A stretch of DNA of 64,000 nt, taken from Petropleomorpha daqingensis (lineage in GTDB: Bacteria; Actinomycetota; Actinomycetes; Mycobacteriales; Geodermatophilaceae). The position numbers were made by a program, and so were the translations under genes. The stretch spans positions 3,596,001-3,660,000 of the forward strand of contig NZ_JACBZT010000001.1 in NCBI RefSeq assembly GCF_013408985.1. The letters run 5' to 3'. Below the pieces are notes generated by a model that was given only the letters and a program-made list of their open reading frames with translations, ran no database searches and was not told the origin of the DNA. Numbering within the stretch: position 1 is the first letter of the stretch; every line of letters begins with the position of its first letter. Below, piece after piece: positions 50,077 through 58,519 of this stretch.

Positions 50077-51152
50077 CCTACGACGACACCGGCGTCCGCT
50101 GCACGATGCTGCGCGGCGGGACGTCGCGCGGGCTGTACTTCGAGCCGCAGGACCTGCCCGCCGACCCGGCCGAGCGCGACGACCTGCTGCTGCGGCTGAT
50201 GGGCACCCCCGACCCGCGGCAGATCGACGGCCTCGGCGGGTCCACGACGCTGACCAGCAAGGTCGCCGTCGTCTCGCGGTCCGACGACCCGGAGATCGAC
50301 GTCGACTACCTGTTCCTGCAGCTCGGCGTCGATCAGGCGACGGTCAGCGACCGGCAGAACTGCGGCAACATCCTCGCCGGGGTCGGCCCGTTCGCCGTCG
50401 AACGCGGGCTGGTCCCGGCCGGGGACGGCGAGACGAGCGTGCGGATCCGGATGGTGAACTCCGACAGCGTCGCCGTCGCCACGTTCCCGACCCCCGGCGG
50501 CCGGGTGGAGTACCGCGGCGACGTGGAGATCGCCGGCGTCCCCGGCACCGCCGCGCCCGTCGTGCTCGACTTCGCCGACACCGAGGGCTCCGCGACCGGG
50601 GCCCTCCTGCCCACCGGGCACGTGCGCGACACCGTCGAGGGCGTCGAGGTCACCTGCGTCGACAACGGCATGCCGGTCGTGCTCGCGATGGCCTCGTCGT
50701 TCGGCCTGACCGGGTACGAGTCGCACGAGGAGCTCGCCGCCGACGCCGACCTGCTGGCGCGGGTCGACGCCTTCCGGCGCAAGGCCGCGGAGCTCATGGG
50801 GCTCGGCGACGTCTCGGCCGCCAGCGTGCCGAAGACGGTGCTGCTCGCGCCGGCCCGCGACGGCGGCCAGGTCTGCACCCGCTCCTTCATCCCCGTGCAG
50901 CCGCACACCTCGATCGGCGTCCTCGGCGCGGTCAGCGTGGTCACCGGCATGCTCGTCCCGGGCGCCGTCGGGCACGAGCTGACCGAGGACTGGCCCGAGG
51001 GCACCTCGCGGGTCGACGTCGAGCACCCCACCGGGCACCTGCTGGTGGACGTCGAGGTCGACCCCTCGGTCACGCCGCCGCGCGTCGTCCGCTCCGGCGT
51101 CGTCCGCACCGCCCGCAAGCTCTTCGACGGGACCGCCTTTCCCCGGGCCTGA
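50073..51152 (+). CDS. 4-oxalomesaconate tautomerase, PrpF-like (GalD/LigU type)
   Basis: The 359-residue protein is a PrpF-family isomerase with the diaminopimelate-epimerase-like double fold. Seen are M-L-R-G-G-T-S-R-G near the start, G-G-S-T-T-L-T-S-K-V-A near 55, the N-C-G-N segment near 92 and H-T-S-I-G-V near 275. In gallate and protocatechuate 4,5-cleavage clusters this protein (GalD or LigU) interconverts the tautomers of 4-oxalomesaconate, providing the substrate of LigJ. PrpF of the methylcitrate cycle is the main alternative, but no prp gene is near. It is the last gene of the operon. LigU and GalD use different chemistry; I cannot tell which applies. Confidence 0.86.
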   Translation: MTYDDTGVRCTMLRGGTSRGLYFEPQDLPADPAERDDLLLRLMGTPDPRQIDGLGGSTTLTSKVAVVSRSDDPEIDVDYLFLQLGVDQATVSDRQNCGNILAGVGPFAVERGLVPAGDGETSVRIRMVNSDSVAVATFPTPGGRVEYRGDVEIAGVPGTAAPVVLDFADTEGSATGALLPTGHVRDTVEGVEVTCVDNGMPVVLAMASSFGLTGYESHEELAADADLLARVDAFRRKAAELMGLGDVSAASVPKTVLLAPARDGGQVCTRSFIPVQPHTSIGVLGAVSVVTGMLVPGAVGHELTEDWPEGTSRVDVEHPTGHLLVDVEVDPSVTPPRVVRSGVVRTARKLFDGTAFPRA

Positions 51153-51212
51153 CCAGAAGACTCATAGGCGGCGCACAGCCGAACCCCGTCCCGCCGTCCA
51201 GGTTCGGCACCG

Positions 51213-52631
51213 ATGGTTGAGCATGTGACCACCGTTGCCGCGCCGCGCTCGCCGGCCCTCCCGCGAAGCGCCCCCGACACGACCCGCGCCCGGCTCGACG
51301 CCGCCGTCCGCTCCGGCGGGCTCGTCGCGCTGTGGGCGAGCCTGCTGCTCGTCACCTACTGGTGGGCGACCGGCGGCGGTTTCCAGGACCTCGCCGGGTG
51401 GGCGACCGGCCTGACCTCGACCGGCCGGCTCACCGGCCTGCTGTCGGCCGACCTGGTGCTGGTGCAGGTGCTGCTCATGGCCCGGCTGCCGGTGCTCGAG
51501 CACGCCTTCGGGCAGGACCGGCTGGCCCGGATGCACCGGCTCGTCGGCTTCACCTCGTTCACCCTGATGGTCGCCCACATCGGCCTGATCACCTGGGGTT
51601 ACGCCGCCGGCCAGCTGACCCGGACCCCGGCCGAGCTGTGGGACCTGACGGTGAACTACCCGGGCATGCTGCTGGCCGTCGCCGGCACCGCCTGCCTGGT
51701 CATGGTCGTCGTCACGAGCGTCAAGGCCGCCCGTCGGAAGCTGCGCTACGAGTCGTGGCACCTGCTGCACCTCTACGCCTACCTCGGCGTCGGCCTGGCC
51801 CTGCCGCACCAGCTGTGGACCGGCCAGGACTTCGTCTCCTCGACCGGGCGCCAGGTCTTCTGGTGGGGACTGTGGATCGCCGCCGCCGGCTCGGTGCTGG
51901 TCTGGCGGGTGGCGCTGCCGCTGTGGCGCAGCGCGCGGTACGGCATCCGGGTCACCTCGGTCGTGCCCGAGGGGGACGGCGTCCTGTCGGTGTACATGAC
52001 CGCCCGCCGCGGCGCCCGCATGCCGGTCGAGGCCGGGCAGTTCCTCACCTTCCGGTTCCTGGCCGGCAGCGGCTGGACCCGCGCGCACCCGTACTCGCTG
52101 TCGGCGGCGCCGGACGGGCGCAGCCTGCGGATCACGGTCAAGCTCGTCGGCGACGGCAGCGCCGCGCTCCGCCACCTGCGCGCCGGCACCCGGGTGCTCG
52201 TCGAGGGGCCGTACGGACGGCTCTCCGACCGGGCCCGCACCCGCCGCAAGGTGGCGTTCATCGGCGCCGGCGTCGGCGTCACCCCGCTGCGCGCGCTCGC
52301 CGAGGCGATGGACTACGCACCCGGCGACGCCGTCCTGCTCTACCGGTTCACCGGCTCGCCGCTGTTCGCCCGCGAGCTCCAGGTGCTCGCCGCCGAGCGC
52401 GGGCTCGACCAGGTGCTGCTGCCCGGGCACCGGCGCTCGCCCGGCTCGTGGCTCGGCGCCGGCATCGGCCCCGCCGACGACCTGACCGCCCTCCTCCACT
52501 GGGTGCCCGACCTCGCCGAGCGCGACGTCTACGTGTGCGGCCCCGAGGCGTGGGCCGAGGACGTCCGCCGCACCACCGAGGCCGCAGGCCTGCCCGCAGA
52601 CCGCTTCCACGTCGAGAGCTTTGGCTGGTAA
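51213..52631 (+). CDS. Ferric reductase-like membrane protein with FAD/NAD(P) oxidoreductase domain
   Basis: The 472-residue protein has an N-terminal ferric-reductase-like membrane domain (about six helices, residues 30-235) with histidines in H-R-L-V-G-F-T, A-H-I-G, H-L-L-H-L-Y and P-H-Q that can bind two hemes. A cytoplasmic ferredoxin-reductase-type domain follows: FAD binding in H-P-Y-S-L-S near 295 and nucleotide binding in I-G-A-G-V-G-V-T-P near 355. It would pass electrons from NAD(P)H across the membrane. The neighbours are an FMN-binding protein and ApbE, so the likely acceptor is the flavinylated protein rather than free iron. ATG at 51213 or GTG at 51225 may be the start. Confidence 0.88.
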   Translation: MVEHVTTVAAPRSPALPRSAPDTTRARLDAAVRSGGLVALWASLLLVTYWWATGGGFQDLAGWATGLTSTGRLTGLLSADLVLVQVLLMARLPVLEHAFGQDRLARMHRLVGFTSFTLMVAHIGLITWGYAAGQLTRTPAELWDLTVNYPGMLLAVAGTACLVMVVVTSVKAARRKLRYESWHLLHLYAYLGVGLALPHQLWTGQDFVSSTGRQVFWWGLWIAAAGSVLVWRVALPLWRSARYGIRVTSVVPEGDGVLSVYMTARRGARMPVEAGQFLTFRFLAGSGWTRAHPYSLSAAPDGRSLRITVKLVGDGSAALRHLRAGTRVLVEGPYGRLSDRARTRRKVAFIGAGVGVTPLRALAEAMDYAPGDAVLLYRFTGSPLFARELQVLAAERGLDQVLLPGHRRSPGSWLGAGIGPADDLTALLHWVPDLAERDVYVCGPEAWAEDVRRTTEAAGLPADRFHVESFGW

Positions 52632-52637
52632 TCCCCG

Positions 52638-53120
52638 ATGAGACGCATCGTCCTCTGGTGCATGAGCACGCTGACCGCGCTCGTGCTGCTGTTCGGCTAC
52701 CACACGTCCACGTCGTCGACCCAGGCCGCCGCGGGCGGCCAGTCCTCGGCGGTCGCGCCGGTGCAGGGCAGCACGTCGTCCTCCGACTCGTCGTCCTCCG
52801 ACTCGTCGTCGTCCGGTGCGACGTCCGGGACGTCGACGGCGTCGAGCACCGTCACCGGCTCGGTCGCTTCCACCCGCTGGGGTCCGGTCCAGGTCGAGCT
52901 GACCGTGGCGAACGGCTCGATCACCGACGTCTCGGTGCTCCAGTACCCGAGCGGCAACGGCAGGGACCAGCAGATCAACGCCCGCGCGCTGCCGGTGCTG
53001 ATCCAGGAGACTCTGGACGCGCAGAACGCCAAGATCGACATGGTCAGCGGCGCGACGGTGACCAGCGAGGGCTACCTCGAGTCGCTGCAGAGCGCGCTGG
53101 ACAAGGCGGGCCTGTCGTGA
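52638..53120 (+). CDS. Extracytoplasmic FMN-binding domain protein, target of ApbE
   Basis: The 160-residue protein has an N-terminal signal anchor (about residues 5-20), a Ser/Thr/Asp-rich tether (about 45-75) and a C-terminal FMN-binding domain of the RnfG/NqrC type. The flavinylation motif D-M-V-S-G-A-T ends at Thr140, the residue to which ApbE would attach FMN. It lies 6 bp after the ferric-reductase-like gene and overlaps apbE by 4 bp, a complete unit for carrying electrons from the membrane to an outer acceptor. The acceptor is not visible. Confidence 0.88.
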   Translation: MRRIVLWCMSTLTALVLLFGYHTSTSSTQAAAGGQSSAVAPVQGSTSSSDSSSSDSSSSGATSGTSTASSTVTGSVASTRWGPVQVELTVANGSITDVSVLQYPSGNGRDQQINARALPVLIQETLDAQNAKIDMVSGATVTSEGYLESLQSALDKAGLS

Positions 53121-53893
53121 ACGCCGTCCTCCCCGACACCGCCCGCTACGTCGAGCACGTGATGGGCATGCCGATCAGCCTCGCGCTGCGCGGCCGGCAC
53201 ACCGACGACGCCGCGGCCCGCGCCGCCTGGGCGGAGGTGATGATCTCGCTGCGCGAGGTCGACCGGGTCTTCAGCACGTACCGGGCCGACTCCTACGTCT
53301 CCCTGCTCAACGCCGGCGAGCTGGAGCTGGAGGACTGCCCGGTCGAGGTGGCCGAGGTGCTGGCGCTGGGCGACCTCGCCCGCATCGGCTCGGGCGGCGC
53401 GTTCGACATCCGCCGTCCCGGCCCGGACGGCGAGCGGGTGCTCGACCCGAGCGGCGTGGTCAAGGGCTGGGCGGTCGAGCGCGCGGCGCGCGTGCTGGCC
53501 GACCTCGCCGACACCGACCACTGCCTGTCGGCCGGCGGCGACCTGACCTGCCTGACCGTCGACCCCGACGGCCGGCCGTGGCGGGTCGGCGTCGAGGACC
53601 CCGCCGATCCCCGGCGCATCCTCGCGGTCGTCCCGGTGTTCAGCGGCGCGGTCGCCACCTCCGGCACCGCGCACCGCGGGCAGCACCTCGTCGACGCCCG
53701 GACCGGCCTCCCGCCGGTCGGCGTCGCCTCGGTCACCGTGATCGCCGGGTCGCTGACCTGGGCCGACATCGACGCGACCGCCGCCTACGCGCAGGGTCGC
53801 GACGCGGCCCGCTGGCTGGAGACCCGGCCCGGCCGCTCCGGCCTCGTCGTGTGGGACGACGGGACGACGACCACCGTCGAACCGGTGCTCTGA
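53117..53893 (+). CDS. apbE: FAD:protein FMN transferase
   Basis: ApbE transfers FMN from FAD to a threonine of an FMN-binding protein, using Mg. The 258-residue protein shows the family motifs: M-G-M-P-I-S near 16, the V-D-R-V-F-S-T-Y-R segment near 55, D-P-S-G-V-V-K-G-W-A near 118, S-A-G-G-D near 145 and H-L-V-D-A-R-T-G near 196 with the metal-binding Asp, and T-W-A-D-I-D-A-T-A-A-Y near 218. No signal peptide is visible, as is common in actinobacterial short forms. The GTG start overlaps its target gene by 4 bp. Confidence 0.92.
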   Translation: MNAVLPDTARYVEHVMGMPISLALRGRHTDDAAARAAWAEVMISLREVDRVFSTYRADSYVSLLNAGELELEDCPVEVAEVLALGDLARIGSGGAFDIRRPGPDGERVLDPSGVVKGWAVERAARVLADLADTDHCLSAGGDLTCLTVDPDGRPWRVGVEDPADPRRILAVVPVFSGAVATSGTAHRGQHLVDARTGLPPVGVASVTVIAGSLTWADIDATAAYAQGRDAARWLETRPGRSGLVVWDDGTTTTVEPVL

Positions 53894-53897
53894 GCGC

Positions 53898-54572
53898 TCA
53901 GGCGTCCGACTCGAGCAGCGCGGTGATGACGCTGCTCAGGTGCGCCCGGGCGGCGGCCTCCGCCGCGGCCGGGTCGCGGCGAGCGACGCCGTCGATGATC
54001 GCCAGGTGCTCGGGCAGCGAGACCTGCGGACGACCGGCGCGCAGCGCGAGCCGGAACTGGTGGCGCACGATCTGGCCGTTGAGCCGGTCCAGCAGGTTGG
54101 AGGCGACCGGCTGCGCGGAGTACTCGCGCACCAGGCGGTGCAGCTCGCGGTTGAGCGCCGAGTACTTCATCGGGTCGCCGCCGGCGACGGCGTCCTGCAT
54201 CTGCTCGCCCAGCCCGGTGAGGACGGCGATCTGCTCGTCGGTCGCCCGCTCGGCGGCCTTGGCCGCGCACAGCCCCTCGAGGACCATGCGGCACTCGGTG
54301 ATCGCGACGGCCTCGGGCACCGAGACCACCCGCACGCGGGCGCCGCGGTTGGGGATCCGCTCGACCAGGCCGTCGGCGGTCAGGTCGATCAGCGCCGCGC
54401 GCACGCTGGCCCGCGAGACGCCGTACAGCTCGGCCAGCTCGGCCTCGACCAGCCGCTGCCCGGGGGCCAGGTCACCGTTGAACAGCGCCGTCCGCAGGGC
54501 CGCCACGGCCTTGCGGGTCGCCGCGGCGCCCTCGCGGGGGTCGGTCTCCTCCGCGCGCAGGTCCTCGCTCAC
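53898..54572 (-). CDS. GntR family regulator with FCD domain (second copy)
   Basis: The 224-residue protein is a close paralogue of the GntR at 48731: both share R-I-P-N-R-G-A-R-V-R-V-V, E-A-V-A-I-T-E, K-Y-S-A-L, R-H-Q-F-R-L and G-R-P-Q-V-S-L in the same order. N-terminal winged helix, C-terminal FCD effector domain. GTG at 54572 is preferred because GAGGAGG lies 8 nt upstream; a TTG farther out would fall inside the operator. The operator ATCGTCAACGAT (54625-54636) lies about 55 bp before the start and is likely its own binding site. It may control the importer and ligJ operons together with its paralogue. Confidence 0.9.
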   Translation of the reverse strand: MSEDLRAEETDPREGAAATRKAVAALRTALFNGDLAPGQRLVEAELAELYGVSRASVRAALIDLTADGLVERIPNRGARVRVVSVPEAVAITECRMVLEGLCAAKAAERATDEQIAVLTGLGEQMQDAVAGGDPMKYSALNRELHRLVREYSAQPVASNLLDRLNGQIVRHQFRLALRAGRPQVSLPEHLAIIDGVARRDPAAAEAAARAHLSSVITALLESDA

Positions 54573-54624
54573 CCGTGGCTTCCTCCTCGACGGTGGGACT
54601 GCCAGGCTTCGGGATGCGAGCTCG

Positions 54625-54636
54625 ATCGTCAACGAT
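54625..54636. promoter_or_regulatory. GntR (FCD)-type operator before the second GntR gene
   Basis: ATCGT-ca-ACGAT is a perfect 5-bp inverted repeat with 2-bp centre. Read on the minus strand it is ATCGTTGACGAT, matching the sites at 25672 and 47652, and it overlaps a TTGACG -35 box of the gntR gene. Confidence 0.6.
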
Positions 54637-54680
54637 GTTCGCGACGTGCTCGCCCCAGCGGGGGACCCGCCGGCCCGAGC

Positions 54681-55946
54681 TCAGCGCGGCCCGAGGACGT
54701 GTCGCTCGAACCAGTCGTTGCGGAAGGCGCCGCGCGGGTCCAGCCGCTGGACCAGGTCGACGAAGGCGCCGTACCGCTCGTACAGCGGCGCGATCTGCTC
54801 GGCCGGGGCGAGGAAGAGCTTGCCCCAGTGCGGTCGAGCGCCCAGCCGCGCGAGCGCCGGCTCGAGGTCGGCCAGCACCTCCTCCACCGCGGCCGGCTCG
54901 CGCTTCCAGGTGAAGTGGACGCCGACCGAGTCGCGGCCGTAGGCGGTGCTCATCCAGAGGTCGTCGGCGGCGATCGTGCGGATCTCGCACACCTGCAGGA
55001 GGGGCGCGATCCGCTCGGCGCGCTGCCGGACGGCGTCGACGGCGGCGAGCGCGTGCTCGCGGGGGAGCAGGTACTCCGACTGGATCTCCTCCCCGGCGCT
55101 CGGGGTGAAGCCCATGCGGAAGTGCGGGAGCCGGTCCGACCAGGGCCCCGGCCGGCCCAGCTGCGGGGTGCACGGCGTGGGGTCCAGGCCGAGGATCGGG
55201 TGCCGGTCGACGGTGGCCGGCCGCGCGTCGAACAGCGACTCGGGCGCGGCCTCGTGCGAGCGGGACTTCACCCACACCTGGTCGACGGCGTCGCGCAGGG
55301 TGGTGAAGACGCTGACGCTGTAGCCGGCCGACACGATCTCCTCGAAGTGCCAGGCCAGCGCCTGCCAGGACAGCCCCTCGAACACCGTCTGCCGCACGTC
55401 GTAGGCGGGCTGGACGTCGAGGGTCAGCCGGGTCACCGCGCCCAGCGCTCCCAGGTTGACGACGGCGCCGGGGAAGTCGGCGTCCCCGCGGGCCAGCCGG
55501 CGCAGCTGCCCGTCGGAGGTGACCAGCTCCATCGCCGCGACCGCGGTGGCCAGGTTGCCGTTGCCCACGCCGGAGCCGTGCGTCGCGGTGGCGACGGCGC
55601 CGGCGACCGAGATGTGCGGCAGCGAGGCGAGATTGGCCAGCGCCACCCCCTCGTCGTTGAGCACCTCGGCCAGCTCGCCGTACTTCATCCCCGCGCCGAA
55701 GGAGACGGTGCCGGCGTCCCGGTCGACGACGACGTCGGCCGGCAGCGCCTCGGTGGTCCGCAGCGACTCCAGGCTGACGAGCTCGGCGGAGTCGGCGATG
55801 TCGGTGAACGAGTGCCGCGAGCCGAGCACGCGCACGCGGGGCGCCGCGGCGACGATCTCCTGCAGCTCGGGCAGCGACCTCGGCCGGTGCAGCGTCGCCG
55901 CCCGGTACGTGTACGTGCCCGCCCAGGTCCCGCCCGCCTCGCCCAC
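54681..55946 (-). CDS. FAD-linked oxidase, aldonolactone/alditol oxidase type
   Basis: The 421-residue protein is a vanillyl-alcohol-oxidase-superfamily flavoprotein with an N-terminal FAD-binding PCMH domain (R-V-L-G-S-R-H-S-F-T-D-I-A near 50, A-T-H-G-S-G near 135) and a C-terminal ALO domain ending in the typical H-W-G-K and R-L-D-P-x-G-x-F-x-N segments. Family members oxidise L-gulono-lactone, D-arabinono-lactone or sugar alcohols with O2. The GTG at 55946 is preceded by CAGGAT plus 6 nt, a likely leaderless start, and the longer frame upstream adds no domain. It is divergent from the ALDH7 gene at 56000 with overlapping control regions. Exact substrate unknown. Confidence 0.87.
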   Translation of the reverse strand: MGEAGGTWAGTYTYRAATLHRPRSLPELQEIVAAAPRVRVLGSRHSFTDIADSAELVSLESLRTTEALPADVVVDRDAGTVSFGAGMKYGELAEVLNDEGVALANLASLPHISVAGAVATATHGSGVGNGNLATAVAAMELVTSDGQLRRLARGDADFPGAVVNLGALGAVTRLTLDVQPAYDVRQTVFEGLSWQALAWHFEEIVSAGYSVSVFTTLRDAVDQVWVKSRSHEAAPESLFDARPATVDRHPILGLDPTPCTPQLGRPGPWSDRLPHFRMGFTPSAGEEIQSEYLLPREHALAAVDAVRQRAERIAPLLQVCEIRTIAADDLWMSTAYGRDSVGVHFTWKREPAAVEEVLADLEPALARLGARPHWGKLFLAPAEQIAPLYERYGAFVDLVQRLDPRGAFRNDWFERHVLGPR

Positions 55947-55999
55947 GGGCCCATCCTGCCAAGGTGGAGGGGCACGCACCCGCTGTCGAGGAGGAACCC

Positions 56000-57520
56000 A
56001 TGACGCTGCCCGCCGCCGACGAGCTCCAGAGCGCGGCCGAGAAGGCCCTGGGCCGGTGCGGCGTCGACCTCCAGGCCGGCGAGCACGACGTCGTCTCGCC
56101 GGTGAACGGGCGGCCCCTGGCCTCCCTGCGCTGGCAGGACGCCGGGGACGTCGAGGCCGCCGTGGCCCGCGCCGGCGAGGCGTTCCGCACCTGGCGGACC
56201 GTGCCCGCCCCCGTCCGCGGCGGCCTGGTGCGCCGCTTCGGCGAGCTCTTGCGCGAGCACAAGGACGACCTCGCCACCCTGGTCAGCCTCGAGGTCGGCA
56301 AGATCACCTCCGAGGCCCGTGGCGAGGTCCAGGAGATGATCGACATCTGCGAGTTCGCCGTCGGGCTGTCACGGCAGCTCTACGGCCGCACGATCAGCTC
56401 CGAACGGCCCGGCCACCGGCTGATGGAGACCTGGCACCCGCTCGGCGTGGTCGGGGTGATCAGCGCGTTCAACTTCCCGGTCGCCGTGTGGTCGTGGAAC
56501 ACCGCGATCGCGCTGGTCTGCGGCGACCCCGTCGTCTGGAAGCCGTCGGAGCTCGCGCCGCTGTCGGCGCTGGCCGCCGCGGCGCTGCTGGACCGGGCCA
56601 TCGCCGAGCAGGGCGCGCCCGAGGGGCTCAGCCAGGTGCTCGTCGGCGGCCCGGACGTCGGCGAGGCGCTGGTCGGCTCCCGCGGGATCGCGCTGCTGTC
56701 GGCCACCGGCTCGACGCGGATGGGCCGGGCGGTGGGCCCGCGGGTGGCCGACCGGTTCGGCCGCTCGCTGCTGGAGCTCGGTGGCAACAACGCCGCCGTC
56801 GTCACCCCGTCGGCCGACCTCGATCTCACCACTCGCGGGATCGTGTTCAGCGCCGCCGGGACGGCGGGGCAGCGGTGCACGACCATGCGCCGGGTGATCG
56901 TGCACGCCGACGTGGTCGACGAGGTCACCGAGCGGGTGGCCGCGGCGTACGGGCGGTTGCCGATCGGCTCGCCGGTGCAGGAGGGCACGCTGGTCGGCCC
57001 GCTCATCGGCGGCCGGGCGTACGACGCGATGCAGGCAGCGCTGGAGGAGGCCCGGGCGCAGGGCGGCGAGGTCGTGGTCGGCGGCGGACGGCGGTTCGCC
57101 GACGAGGCCCCCGACGCCTACTACGTGGAGCCCGCCGTCGTCCGGATGCCGGCGCAGACCGACGTCGTCCGGCGCGAGACGTTCGCACCGATCCTGTACG
57201 TGCTGCCCTACCGCACCCTCGACGAGGCGATCGCCCTGAACAACGACGTGCCGCAGGGTCTGTCGTCGAGCATCTTCACCGGCGACCAGGCCGAGGCCGA
57301 GCGGTTCCTCGCCGCCGACGGCTCCGACTGCGGCATCGTCAACGTCAACATCGGGACGTCGGGGGCGGAGATCGGCGGCGCCTTCGGCGGGGAGAAGGAG
57401 ACCGGCGGCGGCCGGGAGTCCGGCTCGGACGCGTGGAAGAGCTACATGCGCCGCGCGACCAACACGATCAACTACTCCGGCGAGCTGCCGCTGGCGCAGG
57501 GCGTGACGTTCACCGTCTGA
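56000..57520 (+). CDS. Aldehyde dehydrogenase, ALDH7 / piperideine-6-carboxylate dehydrogenase type
   Basis: The 506-residue protein is an NAD-dependent aldehyde dehydrogenase of the ALDH7 (antiquitin, AmaB) group. The catalytic Cys293 lies in the group-specific G-Q-R-C-T-T-M-R-R, the general base Glu in L-E-L-G-G-N-N-A, and the S-A-T-G-S-T-R-M-G-R segment binds the cofactor. The group oxidises 2-aminoadipate semialdehyde in lysine breakdown. No lysine aminotransferase gene is next to it here. ATG at 56000 follows GAGGAGG. Role in lysine or another semialdehyde pathway is inferred. Confidence 0.9.
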   Translation: MTLPAADELQSAAEKALGRCGVDLQAGEHDVVSPVNGRPLASLRWQDAGDVEAAVARAGEAFRTWRTVPAPVRGGLVRRFGELLREHKDDLATLVSLEVGKITSEARGEVQEMIDICEFAVGLSRQLYGRTISSERPGHRLMETWHPLGVVGVISAFNFPVAVWSWNTAIALVCGDPVVWKPSELAPLSALAAAALLDRAIAEQGAPEGLSQVLVGGPDVGEALVGSRGIALLSATGSTRMGRAVGPRVADRFGRSLLELGGNNAAVVTPSADLDLTTRGIVFSAAGTAGQRCTTMRRVIVHADVVDEVTERVAAAYGRLPIGSPVQEGTLVGPLIGGRAYDAMQAALEEARAQGGEVVVGGGRRFADEAPDAYYVEPAVVRMPAQTDVVRRETFAPILYVLPYRTLDEAIALNNDVPQGLSSSIFTGDQAEAERFLAADGSDCGIVNVNIGTSGAEIGGAFGGEKETGGGRESGSDAWKSYMRRATNTINYSGELPLAQGVTFTV

Positions 57521-57523
57521 GGG

Positions 57524-58519
57524 TCAGTGGCTCTCCAGCCGGCCGCGCTGCGCGAGCACGAACAGCAGGCCCATCGAGGGGACCACGAGCAGCAGCGCCA
57601 CCACCGCCACGATCGTGAGCGCCCAGAGGGTCGACGTCGGGGCGGCGGCGGCCGTGATCCTCAGGTGCGTGCCGAGCAGGAAGGGGTACTGGGCGACCCC
57701 CCAGCCGGCGATGATCGCGGCCACGGCGGTGACGGCGAGCCCCTGCAGCACGCGGGGCGCGGCGCGGCGGAGAAGCACGACCGACGCCAGTCCGCACAGT
57801 GCCGAGAGCAGCACCAGCGGCAGGCCGCGGCCGAGCAGGTCGTCGAACAGCCGCGGTGAGTCGGCGTGCAGGACGGCGATGCCGGCGAGCGCGACGACGC
57901 CGGTGACGACCGCCGCGACCAGGGCCCGCCGGCGGAACCAGGTCTCCAGCCCCGGCTCGTCGCGGCGGCGTGCCTCCGCGGTGAGGAACACCGCCGCGGT
58001 GAAGGCGCACGCCAGCACGGCGAGCACACCACCCAGCAGCGACGTCGGGTTCACCCAGCTGGTCACGCCGTCGCCGTGGCCGGCGGTGGGCACGCGACCC
58101 GAGGCGATGCCGCCGGCGACGGTGCCGAGGAAGAACGGCGTGACCACCGACGACGCGGCGAAGGCCGCGCCGGTGACCCGCTGCTGGTCGGTGCGCACCA
58201 TGACCTTGCGGAACGCGAAGCCCGCACCACGCATCACGATGCCGAGGGCGGCGAGGCCGAGCGGGACGTAGAGGGTCGTCGTGATCGCGGCGAAGGCCGG
58301 GGAGAACGCCGTCCAGAGCATGACCAGCACGAAGATCAGCCAGACGTGGTTGGCCTCCCACACCGGCGCCAGCGACTCGTCGACCAGGTGCCGCGGCCGC
58401 CGGCCGGCCTCGGCGCCACCGGCGGTGAGGTCCCAGAAGCCGGCGCCGAAGTCGGCGCCGCCGAGCACGGCGTAGACCAGCACGCCGACGAAGAGGACGA
58501 CCGCCGCGAAGGTGCTCAC
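57524..58519 (-). CDS. cydB: Cytochrome bd-type ubiquinol/menaquinol oxidase subunit II
   Basis: The 331-residue membrane protein is CydB, the second core subunit of cytochrome bd oxidase. It shows the N-terminal G-G-A-D-F-G-A-G-F-W-D-L signature, V-W-E-A-N-H-V-W-L-I-F near residue 52, and about nine helices, with the P-N-P-T-S-L-like segment N-P-T-S-L-L-G-G near residue 167. The GTG start overlaps the cydA stop by 4 bp. No cydDC genes follow; the stop converges on the ALDH7 gene with 3 bp between. Confidence 0.93.
   Translation of the reverse strand: MSTFAAVVLFVGVLVYAVLGGADFGAGFWDLTAGGAEAGRRPRHLVDESLAPVWEANHVWLIFVLVMLWTAFSPAFAAITTTLYVPLGLAALGIVMRGAGFAFRKVMVRTDQQRVTGAAFAASSVVTPFFLGTVAGGIASGRVPTAGHGDGVTSWVNPTSLLGGVLAVLACAFTAAVFLTAEARRRDEPGLETWFRRRALVAAVVTGVVALAGIAVLHADSPRLFDDLLGRGLPLVLLSALCGLASVVLLRRAAPRVLQGLAVTAVAAIIAGWGVAQYPFLLGTHLRITAAAAPTSTLWALTIVAVVALLLVVPSMGLLFVLAQRGRLESH

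Noticed and set aside
50073-51152. PrpF of the 2-methylcitrate cycle
   Set aside because: No prpB, prpC or acnD gene is present, whereas ligJ and ligK are directly coupled.
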